DNA from: CBCXVS01 sp965178525 | GTDB lineage: Bacteria; Tectomicrobia; Entotheonellia; Entotheonellales; Entotheonellaceae | Direction: 5' to 3' | NCBI GenBank assembly: GCA_965178525.1 | Contig: CBCXVS010000002.1 | Location: forward strand, 38,035 to 102,034 | Length of the DNA: 64,000 bases | Shown here: positions 25,981 to 34,942 of the stretch, piece after piece | How positions within the stretch are numbered: position 1 is the stretch's first letter | How the letters are laid out: each line of letters opens with the position of its first letter | Translations under genes and position numbers: made by a program | Notes under the pieces: model-generated | The model's input: only the letters and a program-made list of their open reading frames with translations | What the model was told of the DNA's origin: nothing | The model's database searches: none

Positions 25981-27624
25981 ATGCGAGGTTTCACGAGAGG
26001 TTGCAAGTTGAGGCTGCTTTTTCTCAGTGTGATGATGCTCATGGGCCTGTGGGCCGCACCGTTTGCTGTAGCGGAGGAAACGCCGCGTTATGGTGGGATT
26101 TTGAAGGTGGCCATTGCCGGTGATCCACCCAGCCTGGATATCCACCAGGAGCGGACCTTCAAAGTGCAAATCCCAATGATGGCTTGCTACAACACCCTGA
26201 TGCACTATACCCCGGGGAAGTACCCCGAGACTTCCTGCGATTTGTGCACCGAGTGGACCGCCTCCGACGATAACATGACCTACACGTTCAAGCTGCACAA
26301 AGAGGTGAAATTTCACGACGGCAGCGACCTCNNNNNNNNNNATGTCAACACGTCGGCCGACGTCAAGGCCTCATGGGAGAAGATCATCTAGCCCCAAAAG
26401 GCCTACCCTGGCAAGGGGGTGGTGAGCACGCACAAGGCCTACTATCAGGTGATGGTGGAGAAGATCGACGCCCCGGACCGCGACACCGTAGTCTTCCATT
26501 TGAAATACCCCGCGGCGTCGTTCATTCCCCTCATGGCGCATCCGGCCCGGCCGATTTATGCCAAGAAATATCTCGATCAGGATCCCCACTATTACAAACG
26601 ACATGTCATGGGGACGGGTCCGTTCAAATTCAAGCAATACGTGCGGGGATCCTACCTGGAACTGGAGCGCAACCCGGACTACTGGGTCAAGGGACGACCC
26701 TACCTGGATGGCGCGAAGTATTTCATGATCAAGGACCTGTCAGCCCGGGCCAAGTCAGTGCGCTCGGGCCGCACCGATGTGGAATTTCGCGGCTTCCCCC
26801 CGGCCGAAGTGGAGGCGATGCAAAACCAGTTGGGCGACCAGGTGACGGTGCGGTATCCGCCGCCGTCGATCTTCTGGGGCGTGGCCTTCAATATGGATCA
26901 GAAACCCTTCAATGATGAACGGGTGCGCCAAGCGCTGTCGTTGGCCGTGGATCGCTACGAGATGGCCGAAACGCTCTATCCCTTGAGTGGTTTGGGCACC
27001 GTGCAGGCCATCCATCCCCCCGACAGCAAATGGGGCCTGCCCCAGGAAGTCTTGCAACAATTGCCCGGCTATGGCAAAGACGCCGAAGCGAATCTCAAAG
27101 AGGCTAAACGTCTGCTGGCAGAGGCCGGCTATCCCAATGGCTTCAAGACGGTGCTGATGAACCGTGCGGTGAAACTGCCCTACATCGACTTTGGAGTGTA
27201 CCTGATTTCATCCTGGAAGAAGATCGGGATCGAGGCCGAGCATAAGCTGGTGGAGAGTGCCAGCTGGATCAAGGACCTACGGTCCAGGAACTTCCAGTTG
27301 GCGGTGGACCCCGGGGGCAGCATTTCCGGCGATCCCGACGAGCTCCTAGTCCGCTGGATCACCGGAGAGCCGAACAACTATGGGCGGTTTAGTGACCCCC
27401 GCGTCGACGAGCTGTTCCAGCAGCAGCGCCGGGAGGTTGATGAGGCGAAACGGATTGAACTGGTGCATGAGATGCAGCGTGCCATCTTCGACAAGTCCTG
27501 GTGGCTGCAGGGCTTAGGCTGGACCCGCATCGAGGTCCGGTCGTCTCGGATCCGCAACTACGAGCCGCACCCCAGCCACTGGGACAACCGGCGGTTGCAG
27601 GACGTGTGGTTGGCCGAGAAGTAA
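25981..27624 (+). pseudogene. Family-5 (dipeptide/opine-type) ABC transporter solute-binding protein with an internal stop and N gap
   Basis: Periplasmic binding protein start at ATG 25981 after AGGAGG, with a signal peptide ending near AVAEE. The family pattern YGGILKVAIAGDPPSLDIHQ, then YTFKLHKEVKFHDGSDL, is followed by 10 Ns. After the gap an in-frame TAG (26389-26391) interrupts KII*PQKAYPGKG. The same frame continues to the true C-terminus (MGTGPFKFKQYVRGSYLELE, WGVAFNMDQKPFNDERVRQA, WLQGLGWTRIEVRSS). The stop sits close to the gap, so a mis-joined or low-quality stretch is plausible; otherwise it is a nonsense mutant. No permease or ATPase genes are nearby. Confidence 0.85.
26332..26341. 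other. Assembly gap (10 N)
   Basis: Ten undetermined bases inside the solute-binding protein gene. The downstream frame happens to agree with the upstream frame. Confidence 0.99.
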
Positions 27625-27626
27625 GC

Positions 27627-28575
27627 GTGACGGCGACATCGCCGAGGACGACGGGCCAGGCATCGGTCTCCATGGCCTCGAGCACGGCTTCGGCGATCGG
27701 CACGATATGGGGCTCAAATTGATAGCGCTGCTCCCAGGCGACATCGCGCAATGACGCAGCGACTTCATGGGCCAAGTCGGGCGCTTGATTCGTCGTGACC
27801 AGCACGCTCAGCCCGGTTGCCGGACTGTCGGCGTAGGCCCAACCGCCAACCGTGGTAACGTCGAGGATACGCGCGTCGCGCCGCATGTGGTTCAGGCCGC
27901 GCCGCACCAGATCTTCCATGGACCATCCCGGTGCAATGCGTTGCTTTTGCAACGACGGCACGAAGGGTGGCTGCTGCAGAGTCGCGGTTGGATGTATCCG
28001 GCCGCTGCCGATACCCGCCATGAGGTGTGCCGCCTGTTGGCCGCGTTCGTAAAAATCGTAGTGCGGGTTGGTTTTGACGCCGATCAGCACACTGGCATGT
28101 TGCACCAACTCCGGCGTGATATTGGCGTGGCCGTCCAACGTGGCGATGATCGCGGGCTGGCCGCCGACAACATCTCGGATGGCCGTCAACAGGGAGCCTT
28201 CAGGATCACGGTCGCCTTCGCTACCGCCGCCGCCGTGCAGTTGCAGAAACAGGCCAGCGACTTTCCCGGCCGCTTGCAATGCCTGACGAAATTGGGTTTC
28301 TACCCAGGCTTATGGGTCGGCCGTGACCATACCGCCGAGTCCCGGTGCAATCAACGGAATCGGGACGATCTCAAAGCCATGGTCTTCTGCCCCGGACAGA
28401 AAACCGCCGAGAGCCGTGCGGCCGCCACGATGCGGCGCCAGCACCGCATCGCCCGTGCGTACCGCGCCTTCGCAGCGCGCCGCATGCGTACCGCGCCTTC
28501 GCAGCGCGCCGCATCGGTGCGTCGGGTGCTAAAGGAATTGACGCAAACACTATAGCCGCCAATGGCCACTCGCAT
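27627..28575 (-). pseudogene. MlrC-like M81 family metallopeptidase, multiply broken
   Basis: The start MRVAIGGYSV at ATG 28575 follows GGAG, but the usual His-Glu after the Gly-Gly-Phe motif is replaced (S-V-C-V-NSFST). A 29-bp tandem duplication (28457-28514) shifts the frame. A second frame then reads HRGGRTALGGFLSGAEDHGF, EIVPIPLIAPGLGGMVTAD, and meets TAA before AWVETQFRQALQAAG. The rest (FLQLHGGG, ATLDGHANITPELV, NPHYDFYERGQQAAHLM) is intact to VVLGDVA, where it is cut off against the solute-binding protein gene. Three separate lesions make this a real decaying gene. The family includes the microcystin-linear-peptide hydrolase MlrC. Confidence 0.85.
28457..28514 (+). repeat. 29-bp perfect tandem duplication inside the MlrC-like gene
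   Basis: 28457-28485 and 28486-28514 are identical. 29 is not a multiple of 3, so the second copy shifts the reading frame. Confidence 0.95.
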
Positions 28576-28752
28576 GATCCCATCTCCTTTCGTCCATATG
28601 CCATATCGATACGCGCATCTGGGCGGTGCATTATCTCGCATGTGCGGTGACAATACCACGGTGAGAGCCGAGAAAAGGGGGCACAGATAGCAACAGACGA
28701 CCGGATCGGATATACTCGCAAATCGCTTACGCAAGAAACCGGAGAGGATGAG

Positions 28753-29691
28753 GTGGATACACTACGGATGAAAGCACGGTATCTCTCACTGACTCCATTG
28801 ATATGCTGGCAACACGTGCCGCGCCCGGCGCCCTGGGCTGATCAGTTCGGCCGTGAAGCGCCTCTAGAGGTGGAAATCGGTTTTGGGAACGGGGAATTTC
28901 TCGTGCGCCAGGCGCAAACGTGCCCGGATCGCAATGTGGTTGGGATCGAATTAGAGTGGGGCTCTGTGCAGCGGGCCCTGCGCAAAATCGCCCAGGCACA
29001 GGTGGCGAACGTGCGCCTTCTTCAGGTTGATGCGCGCATTGCTTTGGAACAGCTCTTTGTGCCGCAGTCGCTGCAGCGTGTCTACGCCCTCTTCCCCTGC
29101 CCTTGGCCCAAGGATCGTCACATCAAGCATCGCCTGTTTTCCTCGACATTTCTCATCTTACTCAACAGCCGTTTGCTCCCGGAAGGCGAGGTGCAGCTCG
29201 TCACCGACCACAAGGCGTATGCCGAATGGGTGTTCAACCAGGTTCCCGGAACGGGTTTCGAGGTGCGATGCGAATCGATTCCGCCGCAGTTTCGTACCAA
29301 ATACGAACGCAAATGGCACAGCCAGGGCCAGCAACAATTCTATCACCTACAGCTGGCCAAGCATCAAGAACAGCGCATGCCGCTGCAAGAGGACGTCGCC
29401 TTGCAAACCTATCGCGTCGACCATTTTGATCCGGATCATTTCCAGCCGACCAACGAACGCGGCGCCATCACGGTCGAATTCAAAGACTTTCTCTATGATC
29501 CGGCACGCCAACGTGCGATGGTGCGCATCTTTGCAGGAGAAGAAGGCTTGACACAAGATTTTTGGATTGAAATTGCTCATGGCAAAGCGGGCGCGTGGCA
29601 CATCCGCCCGGCACGTGGCTGCTCCTTGGTCCCGACGGTGAGCGTACAACGAGCATTGGATCTGGCGCGGGACGCGACAAAGAGCTATTAG
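28753..29691 (+). CDS. trmB: tRNA (guanine-N7-)-methyltransferase with C-terminal extension
   Basis: Makes m7G46 in tRNA. The GTG start at 28753 follows GAGAGGATGAG; an in-frame ATG at 28768 is an alternative. The SAM motif VEIGFGNGEFLVRQA, then GIELEWGSVQRALRK, is followed by the family signature FPCPWPKDRHIKHRL, LLPEGEVQLVTDHKAYAEW and the terminal TKYERKWHSQG. At 312 residues it is about 90 longer than usual: after the TrmB domain comes an extra C-terminal region (TYRVDHFDPDHFQPTNERGA, FKDFLYDPARQRAMVRIFAG) seen in some deltaproteobacterial-type TrmB. Intact among broken neighbours. Confidence 0.94.
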   Translation: MDTLRMKARYLSLTPLICWQHVPRPAPWADQFGREAPLEVEIGFGNGEFLVRQAQTCPDRNVVGIELEWGSVQRALRKIAQAQVANVRLLQVDARIALEQLFVPQSLQRVYALFPCPWPKDRHIKHRLFSSTFLILLNSRLLPEGEVQLVTDHKAYAEWVFNQVPGTGFEVRCESIPPQFRTKYERKWHSQGQQQFYHLQLAKHQEQRMPLQEDVALQTYRVDHFDPDHFQPTNERGAITVEFKDFLYDPARQRAMVRIFAGEEGLTQDFWIEIAHGKAGAWHIRPARGCSLVPTVSVQRALDLARDATKSY

Positions 29692-29764
29692 CTGTTAGCT
29701 GTTAGTTAAAAAAGAAGAGGCAAGATCTCTTCTTCCAGCGTTTTAGCTGATAGCTGATAGCTAA
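29688..29764. repeat. TTAGCTG / TAGCTGA heptamer arrays flanking a hairpin
   Basis: TTAGCTG twice plus TTAG (29688-29705), overlapping the trmB stop codon. Then AAGAAGAG-GCAAGAT-CTCTTCTT (29712-29734, a perfect 8-bp stem), then TAGCTGA twice plus TAGCTAA (29744-29764). The two heptamer blocks are partly inverted copies of each other. It probably folds as a terminator for trmB. Confidence 0.7.
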
Positions 29765-29833
29765 GAACTTTGCGGGTATGGCTGCAACACTTCCACAAGC
29801 TGCGTACAGCTCGACTCGAAAACCGCTACGGTT

Positions 29834-31025
29834 TTGGCTCTGGCGACGTTTGTGGCAGCTCCCTTTTGCTGCACGCTCTTGGGCGAGTTCGGGGCAGAGG
29901 TCATCAAAGTAGAACGGCCCGGTATGGGCGATGACCTGCGTCGGCTGGGACGGCCTGTCGACGAGGGTCCGACCTATTGGTGGCTGATTAAATCCCGCAA
30001 CAAGAAATCGATCACGTGCAACCTGCCCACGCCTGAAGGGCAGGAGTTGATCAAAAAACTGGTGGCGCAGGCGGACATTCTGGCAGAGAATTTCCGGCCC
30101 GGCACGTTGGCACTTGGGTTACGACGATCTGCAGGCCATCCATCGCGGCCTGATCATGGTGCGCATTTCCGCCTTCGGACAAACGGGTCCCTACCGCGAA
30201 CAACCCGGTTTCGGCCGCATCGCTGGCGCCGTAAGCGGCATTACGTATATCTCCGGGTATCCCGACCGGCCACCCGTGACGCCCGGGACCGCGACGATCC
30301 CCGATTACCTCGCCGGTACGTTTGGCGCGCTGGGCGCTCTGCTTGCCTTGCAGCACCGGCACCGCGCGGGCGAAGGTCAAATAATTGACGTCGGGCTGTA
30401 CGAACCGATGCTCCGTATGCTCGACGAGTTGATTCCGCTCTACGGCGCCTACGGTGACATTCGGGAGCGCATCGGCTCCGGGACGGCGCATGTCGTACCC
30501 CACAATCACTATCAGAGCGGCGATGGCAAATGGATCGCGATTGCCTGTACGAACGACCGCATGTTCGAGCGCCTGGGGCAAGGCGCCATGCAGCAGCCCG
30601 AACTCTTGGAGCCGTTCAACACCATGGCCGAGCGTCTGCAACGGCGTGAGGAGTTGGATGGCTTGGTGCAAAACTGGGTAGGCCGGTTCGAGGCCAAAGA
30701 GGCCCTGGCCAAACTCGAAGCGGCAGAAGTGCCGGCGTCGCTGGTGTACAGTGTGCAGGATCTCTTTGCCGATCCCCATATTCTTCTTCTTCTTTCTTCT
30801 TTCTTCGCGTTTCTTCGCGCGCGCGACAATATCCTGGAATTTCCGCACCCGCTCGGTGGTCTCCTGCATATGGTCGGCGTCATGCCCAAGCTGAGCTTGA
30901 CGCCGGGCACGGTCGAGGAGACTGGCCCCGTCGAGGTCGGTGCCCATAATGAGGAAATTTACTGCGGCCGTTTGGGCCTCTCACACGGGGATCTCGAGGC
31001 GTTGCGCCGCCGCGACATGATTTAA
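29834..31025 (+). pseudogene. CaiB/BaiF (family III) CoA-transferase with frameshifts and an in-frame insertion
   Basis: The frame from about 29834 reads [39 protein letters not shown] and NFRPGTLA, then loses frame near 30108. From 30114 the next frame continues [20 protein letters not shown] to the proper C-terminus LSHGDLEALRRRDMI. The N-terminal dozen residues before TVLALATF are in a different frame again. In addition, 12 foreign residues (ILLLLSSFFAFL) sit where intact members read DPHYRARDNI. This is the same family as the relic at 717-960. Transferases of this family move CoA between carboxylic acids through a catalytic Asp; function here is presumably lost. Confidence 0.85.
30780..30815 (+). 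repeat. 36-bp pyrimidine-rich low-complexity insertion in the CoA-transferase
   Basis: A CTT/TTTC/TTCGCG repeat tract between the codons for DPH and RARDN. It is in phase and adds 12 hydrophobic residues. Its TTCTTCGCG units resemble the CTTCGCG arm of the dyad at 21907-21920. Confidence 0.6.
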
Positions 31026-31112
31026 TTGGCTTGGGATGCCTGTTGAGGTCGTCGGCTTGAGGCGGTTGGGTGGCCGGACTATAATTAGCCAATATGTCTT
31101 TGGCTTTAAGTG

Positions 31113-32450
31113 ATGATAGAGCAACAGAAAGATGCTATGCAGCCAGCAGAAAAAGCTCGTCTGAGAAAATTTTACAACCGGCTCGCCGATAGGCCACTGG
31201 AGCCGGATGATCCATTTTATGAGCCGTTTGTGGAAACGATGGATAGCGAGGGGGACCCGATCGCCGACCTCGCCACTCGTATCTTGTGGAGTGAAGCGGC
31301 CAGCGTGAATTTGCTCTCTGGTCAGCGCGGCAGCGGCAAAAGCTCCGAGTTGCGCCGGTTGCGTAAAATCTTGCGGGATGAAGGATGTGAGGTCTTTTTG
31401 TGTGACATGCGCGACTATATGAACCTGACAACCCCAGTGGAAATTACCGATTTTCTGATGTCGGTGATGGGTGCATTGAACGAGGAGGTACATCAGACAT
31501 ACCGAGAGGACATCGCACGCGAGAGTTACTGGACGCGTCTCATCGAGTTCCTCACGACGGATGTCAACATTAAAGACCTGAAGTTCGAAACCGGCTTTGC
31601 TGGGAGTAAAGTCGGCCTCACGGCGTCGCTCAAAGACGATCCGAGCTTCAAAAGCCGGCTACAGGAACACCTGCGTGGCTATGTCGCTCGGTTGGTGCAG
31701 CAAGCGCATGAATTTGCCACCGAAGTCGTTGACCTCATCCGCAAGCGGCACGACGACCCCGATAAGAAGGCGATCATGATTATCGACTCCGTCGAGCAGA
31801 TTCGCGGCGTCGGTTCGGAAGCGGAGGACGTCTATAAGAGCGTCGAGAATCTCTTTTCCGCCCATGCTGACAGTCTGCACCTGCCTCTCTTACATGTTGT
31901 GTATACGATTCCGCCCTATCTCACCCCCTTAGCGCCCGGCCTCGGGAGGATTTTAGGTGGTGGCACGGTATGCAGTCTTCCCAGCGTCCATATCCAGGAT
32001 CGTAAGCGGCAACCCGACGAGGATGGCCTGGAAATCATGGCACGTATTGTGAACCGGCGCTACGGCACCTGGCGCCAAATCTTCACGTGGGAACAACTAC
32101 AGCGCATGGCACTTGCAACTGGCGGGGATCTGCGCGACTTCTTTCGTCTGGCCAAGGATTGTTTAGTGAAAGCTTCAGCCATGAGAGACATGACGCTACC
32201 GCTGCAGGACACGGTGATCGAAAATGCCGAAAATCACCTGCGCCGCGACATGCTCCCCATCGCCGCCGAGGATGCTGCCTGGCTGCACCGGATTGCCGTA
32301 AGTAAGAAACCCGAACTGGGCAGCATCACAGAATTGCCACGCCTGGCGCGGTTTTTCGATACCCACCTCGTTTTGAATTACCGCAATGCTGAGGACTGGT
32401 ACGACATTCATCCTCTGCTGCGAGCTGTCCTGGAAGGTGACACAGCGTGA
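31113..32450 (+). CDS. P-loop NTPase (AAA/STAND-like), first gene of an overlapping pair
   Basis: About 445 residues from ATG 31113. Walker A is NLLSGQRGSGKSSELRRLRK (about residues 70-89) and Walker B is KAIMIIDSVEQIRGVGSEAE (about 220). An arginine-rich C-terminal half (RIVNRRYGTWRQIFTWEQLQ, ATGGDLRDFFRLAKDC) resembles the winged-helix/lid region of AAA16- or KAP-like ATPases. The next gene starts on a GTG overlapping its stop (GTGA), so the products are made together. I do not recognise the exact family. ATPase plus TPR partner pairs of this kind are common in conflict/defence loci, which is inference only. Confidence 0.8.
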   Translation: MIEQQKDAMQPAEKARLRKFYNRLADRPLEPDDPFYEPFVETMDSEGDPIADLATRILWSEAASVNLLSGQRGSGKSSELRRLRKILRDEGCEVFLCDMRDYMNLTTPVEITDFLMSVMGALNEEVHQTYREDIARESYWTRLIEFLTTDVNIKDLKFETGFAGSKVGLTASLKDDPSFKSRLQEHLRGYVARLVQQAHEFATEVVDLIRKRHDDPDKKAIMIIDSVEQIRGVGSEAEDVYKSVENLFSAHADSLHLPLLHVVYTIPPYLTPLAPGLGRILGGGTVCSLPSVHIQDRKRQPDEDGLEIMARIVNRRYGTWRQIFTWEQLQRMALATGGDLRDFFRLAKDCLVKASAMRDMTLPLQDTVIENAENHLRRDMLPIAAEDAAWLHRIAVSKKPELGSITELPRLARFFDTHLVLNYRNAEDWYDIHPLLRAVLEGDTA

Positions 32451-33574
32451 ACGCATCGCTTGCTCTCACATCTCAAGGTGAAGAAACATGGCTGAACTTG
32501 CGCTATCATGTCGAGTGGGCCGAAAGGTTTGCCCTGATTCTCCTGTTTTCCTCCAACCGGGCTTTACACAACCTCCTTTGTGAGCGCTTGGCAGCAATCT
32601 ACCGCACCCGTGTATCCCATCTGCAACGGCTCACGCCGAACTCAGCATCCACGCTTGTCGAAGACGTCTTGGCCCTCATTCGGACACCGCCCGAGTTATA
32701 CGAGCATGCTGCCGCCCCATTGTGGCTTGATCTTTCTATGGCCAGGGACGAGAACTGGGATCGTGACTGCAGTACGCTACTTGCACGTCTTAACGAACAC
32801 CGTGAGCTCCTGCGCCAGAGATTGTGCCGTCCCGTCATTTTGGCCCTGCCTGCGGATTACGCCCAACGATTTCGTGAACTTGCCCCTGACCTGTGGTCGA
32901 TTCGCGACTTCAGCCTCAACCTGGACGAGGTCGAGTTGGCCAAGCTGCCAGTTGAATCAGATGATGCTAATGGGGCTGCCGTTTTGTCGTCGGCCATGTA
33001 TGACAAGGAGCTACGAACGCGCGCTGCACCCACGCCAACGTTTTTCGACGAAGCCCAATGGCGCGAGTGGGAACGGCTGAAGCAGAGCAATGCGAAGAGT
33101 CGGGAGGTGCTTTGGGCAGGCTGGCGCGCCATGGATGCCGCATTAGAGGCCAAACAGCTTCAACGAGCAGAGCAGGTTGCGGACGACGTGCTCAAGTTGG
33201 CCCGAGAACTCGGCGCCAACGCCGGCGACACGCCCGAGACCATTCGCGACCTCGCCATTTCCCTCGAGCGCATCGGCGATATTGCCCGCGCCCAAGCCCG
33301 ACTCGACGCCGCCGACCGCGCCTATCAGGAAAGTCTCGACCTCCGGCGACGCCAACGCGAGCGACTCGGCGACACGCCCGAGACCATTCGCGACCTCGCT
33401 ATTGCTCTCATGAACGTTGGCAATACGGCCGAGGCTCGCAGGCAACGTCATGAAGCGACAGCATGGTTGCAAGAGGCGTTGCTATTATGGCGCCGTTTGA
33501 ACCTGGCGTTTCCGGATAGCGAGGAATATCAAGAGGCAATCGCAGACTTAGAGCAGCGTCTCACGGCTCTCTAA
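32447..33574 (+). CDS. TPR-repeat protein coupled to the P-loop NTPase
   Basis: GTG start inside the upstream stop. Residues 1-150 form an unrecognised domain (NLRYHVEWAERFALILLFSS, then RLCRPVILALPADYAQRFRE). From about residue 210 a helical region leads into TPR-like repeats: GDTPETIRDLAISLERIGDI, ARAQARLDAADRAYQESLDL, then GDTPETIRDLAIALMNVGNT. The two GDTPETIRDLAI units are nearly identical at DNA level, so the duplication is recent. Such G-D-T-P-E-x-x-R-D-L repeats expand in STAND/TPR sensor proteins. The protein is 375 residues, probably a sensor or adaptor for the ATPase. Confidence 0.8.
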   Translation: MNASLALTSQGEETWLNLRYHVEWAERFALILLFSSNRALHNLLCERLAAIYRTRVSHLQRLTPNSASTLVEDVLALIRTPPELYEHAAAPLWLDLSMARDENWDRDCSTLLARLNEHRELLRQRLCRPVILALPADYAQRFRELAPDLWSIRDFSLNLDEVELAKLPVESDDANGAAVLSSAMYDKELRTRAAPTPTFFDEAQWREWERLKQSNAKSREVLWAGWRAMDAALEAKQLQRAEQVADDVLKLARELGANAGDTPETIRDLAISLERIGDIARAQARLDAADRAYQESLDLRRRQRERLGDTPETIRDLAIALMNVGNTAEARRQRHEATAWLQEALLLWRRLNLAFPDSEEYQEAIADLEQRLTAL

Positions 33575-33687
33575 TCGATCAACAGGATATGATAAGATAG
33601 GACGGACTCAGATACGGCGGGTCTGCGGGCCAGCCTCACAGGAATCGCACCAACAGACATGGCAATTCCCGCTCTGCAGGCCCGCAA

Positions 33688-33714
33688 GGCTGAAGCCGGG
33701 TTCCAGCCTCAGCC
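33688..33714. terminator. Possible bidirectional hairpin between convergent genes
   Basis: GGCTGA/TCAGCC arms with an alternative inner CAGCC pairing, 11 bp beyond the 3' end of the minus-strand gene. No T-tract. Confidence 0.3.
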
Positions 33715-33725
33715 CTCAGACGACA

Positions 33726-34547
33726 TTACGGATGCACATAGACGTTATCGAAGCGCGCCTTGATGGCGGCGTACGGGCGTTCCCCCGCCGTGCAGTTCGC
33801 AGCCTCTGAGCGGAGTTCTAAACGCTGATTCGAGAAAACCGACAACGCTGCGTCGTCCTCGGTGTAGGTAATCTCCTCAGTCATCTCCTCGTGTTTATTA
33901 TTTTTCCAGAAGGACACACTATTGGTTTCCGGATGCCATTGCATGGCGAGTTTTACCCTTTCATTCCGCTTCACAACGCCTAAAGCCACATGCGCGAAAG
34001 CCCGGCTCCGCTGACATCGCCTGTCGAGACAATAGAATAGGAACCCGCGAGCACGGAACATATCGCCTTCATCCTCGGAATCCGAAGACCGGAACACCTC
34101 AACGACAGCTCCGACGTCACCTTCTGCATCGCTTGGCTCGGTGCCGGACCCATCGTTGAATAAAAACATGACGCCGCGCGCTCTCGCCATGGAAGCGGAA
34201 GAGCCCGGGACCTCACAGCCCTGAAGGCTCAACGCTTTGACCTTCAACTTGAAGCCCAAGCCCGTCATGGCATAGTCGTTCGGGAATCGGAGCCGGTTGC
34301 GGCTGATACGCCGACCGGTGTCCGCATCGTCCCCCCCGAACACCCGTTGGGCCATTTCCAGCCAGCCACCCATGATTCGCCGCACGAATTCCAGCTCGCC
34401 AGCGTCCGCTTGCTGACCGTACCATTTGGTAGGATCCAGTCTTTTCTGCTTAAAGTTGTCGTAGAGTTGAAACTGCGCCTGACTGGATGCCGGAAAAGCT
34501 ACCCCTACACTCAAGGCTATCCATATCGTTAGGATCAGGGTGCGCAA
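33726..34547 (-). CDS. Secreted protein of unknown function, possible lectin-like beta-sandwich
   Basis: 273 residues. The signal peptide MRTLILTIWIALSVGVAFPA ends near SSQAQ. The mature start YDNFKQKRLDPTKWYGQQAD, followed by GGWLEMAQRVFG, resembles the opening strands of concanavalin/LamG-like sandwich proteins (Y-D-N-F...D-x-x-x-W). Repeated short strands follow, with a Cys pair FYCLDRRC. FWKNNKHEEMTEE and the C-terminus FDNVYVHP also fit such a fold. No catalytic motif is visible and I do not recognise the exact family. It is monocistronic and divergent from the large operon that begins at 34943. Confidence 0.7.
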   Translation of the reverse strand: MRTLILTIWIALSVGVAFPASSQAQFQLYDNFKQKRLDPTKWYGQQADAGELEFVRRIMGGWLEMAQRVFGGDDADTGRRISRNRLRFPNDYAMTGLGFKLKVKALSLQGCEVPGSSASMARARGVMFLFNDGSGTEPSDAEGDVGAVVEVFRSSDSEDEGDMFRARGFLFYCLDRRCQRSRAFAHVALGVVKRNERVKLAMQWHPETNSVSFWKNNKHEEMTEEITYTEDDAALSVFSNQRLELRSEAANCTAGERPYAAIKARFDNVYVHP

Positions 34548-34660
34548 TATCTACTGAGCCATAATTTCTCCTTTATTGTTGAGCACAGGCCCTACATGCT
34601 TACATGGTGACAAAGAACCTGTTATATCGGCTGGGACGACACCAAGCTGTACGATAGGTA

Positions 34661-34677
34661 TCACAGTGCTCCTGTGA
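34661..34677. promoter_or_regulatory. Inverted repeat upstream of the polymer operon
   Basis: TCACAG-TGCTC-CTGTGA, a perfect 6-5-6 dyad about 195 bp upstream of the -24/-12 element at 34871. Possible activator site. The half-site order is the reverse of a CRP box. The 34548-34942 interval otherwise holds only the promoter. Confidence 0.4.
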
Positions 34678-34870
34678 CGCGCCTCACCCGTAGCTTGCGG
34701 CTAGCGATGCGGAAATTTATCCGATCTTTCTGTGATATTTTGATGACGCCGCTGCCACAAAATTGACGTTGCTATACACGGTGCGCAGCGATTGTCGGCA
34801 TGATGTAACATCACCCTAATGGTTTCATACGGCCTCGCCGCCTATGCCCTCGGCTCTCTGTTCAGCCCCT

Positions 34871-34886
34871 TGGCATAGTTCTTGCT
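34871..34886 (+). promoter_or_regulatory. Sigma-54-like promoter of the PgsB/PgsC-like operon
   Basis: TGGCAT-AGTTC-TTGCT, with 10 nt between GG and GC and one departure from TGGCAC. Predicted start near 34898, 45 nt before the first ATG of the sensor-kinase gene. Confidence 0.55.
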
Positions 34887-34942
34887 CATTCTGCCTTGGA
34901 ACCCATCCTGCGTTTTTTCCTTTTCACCTTTTTTGACTCCGT

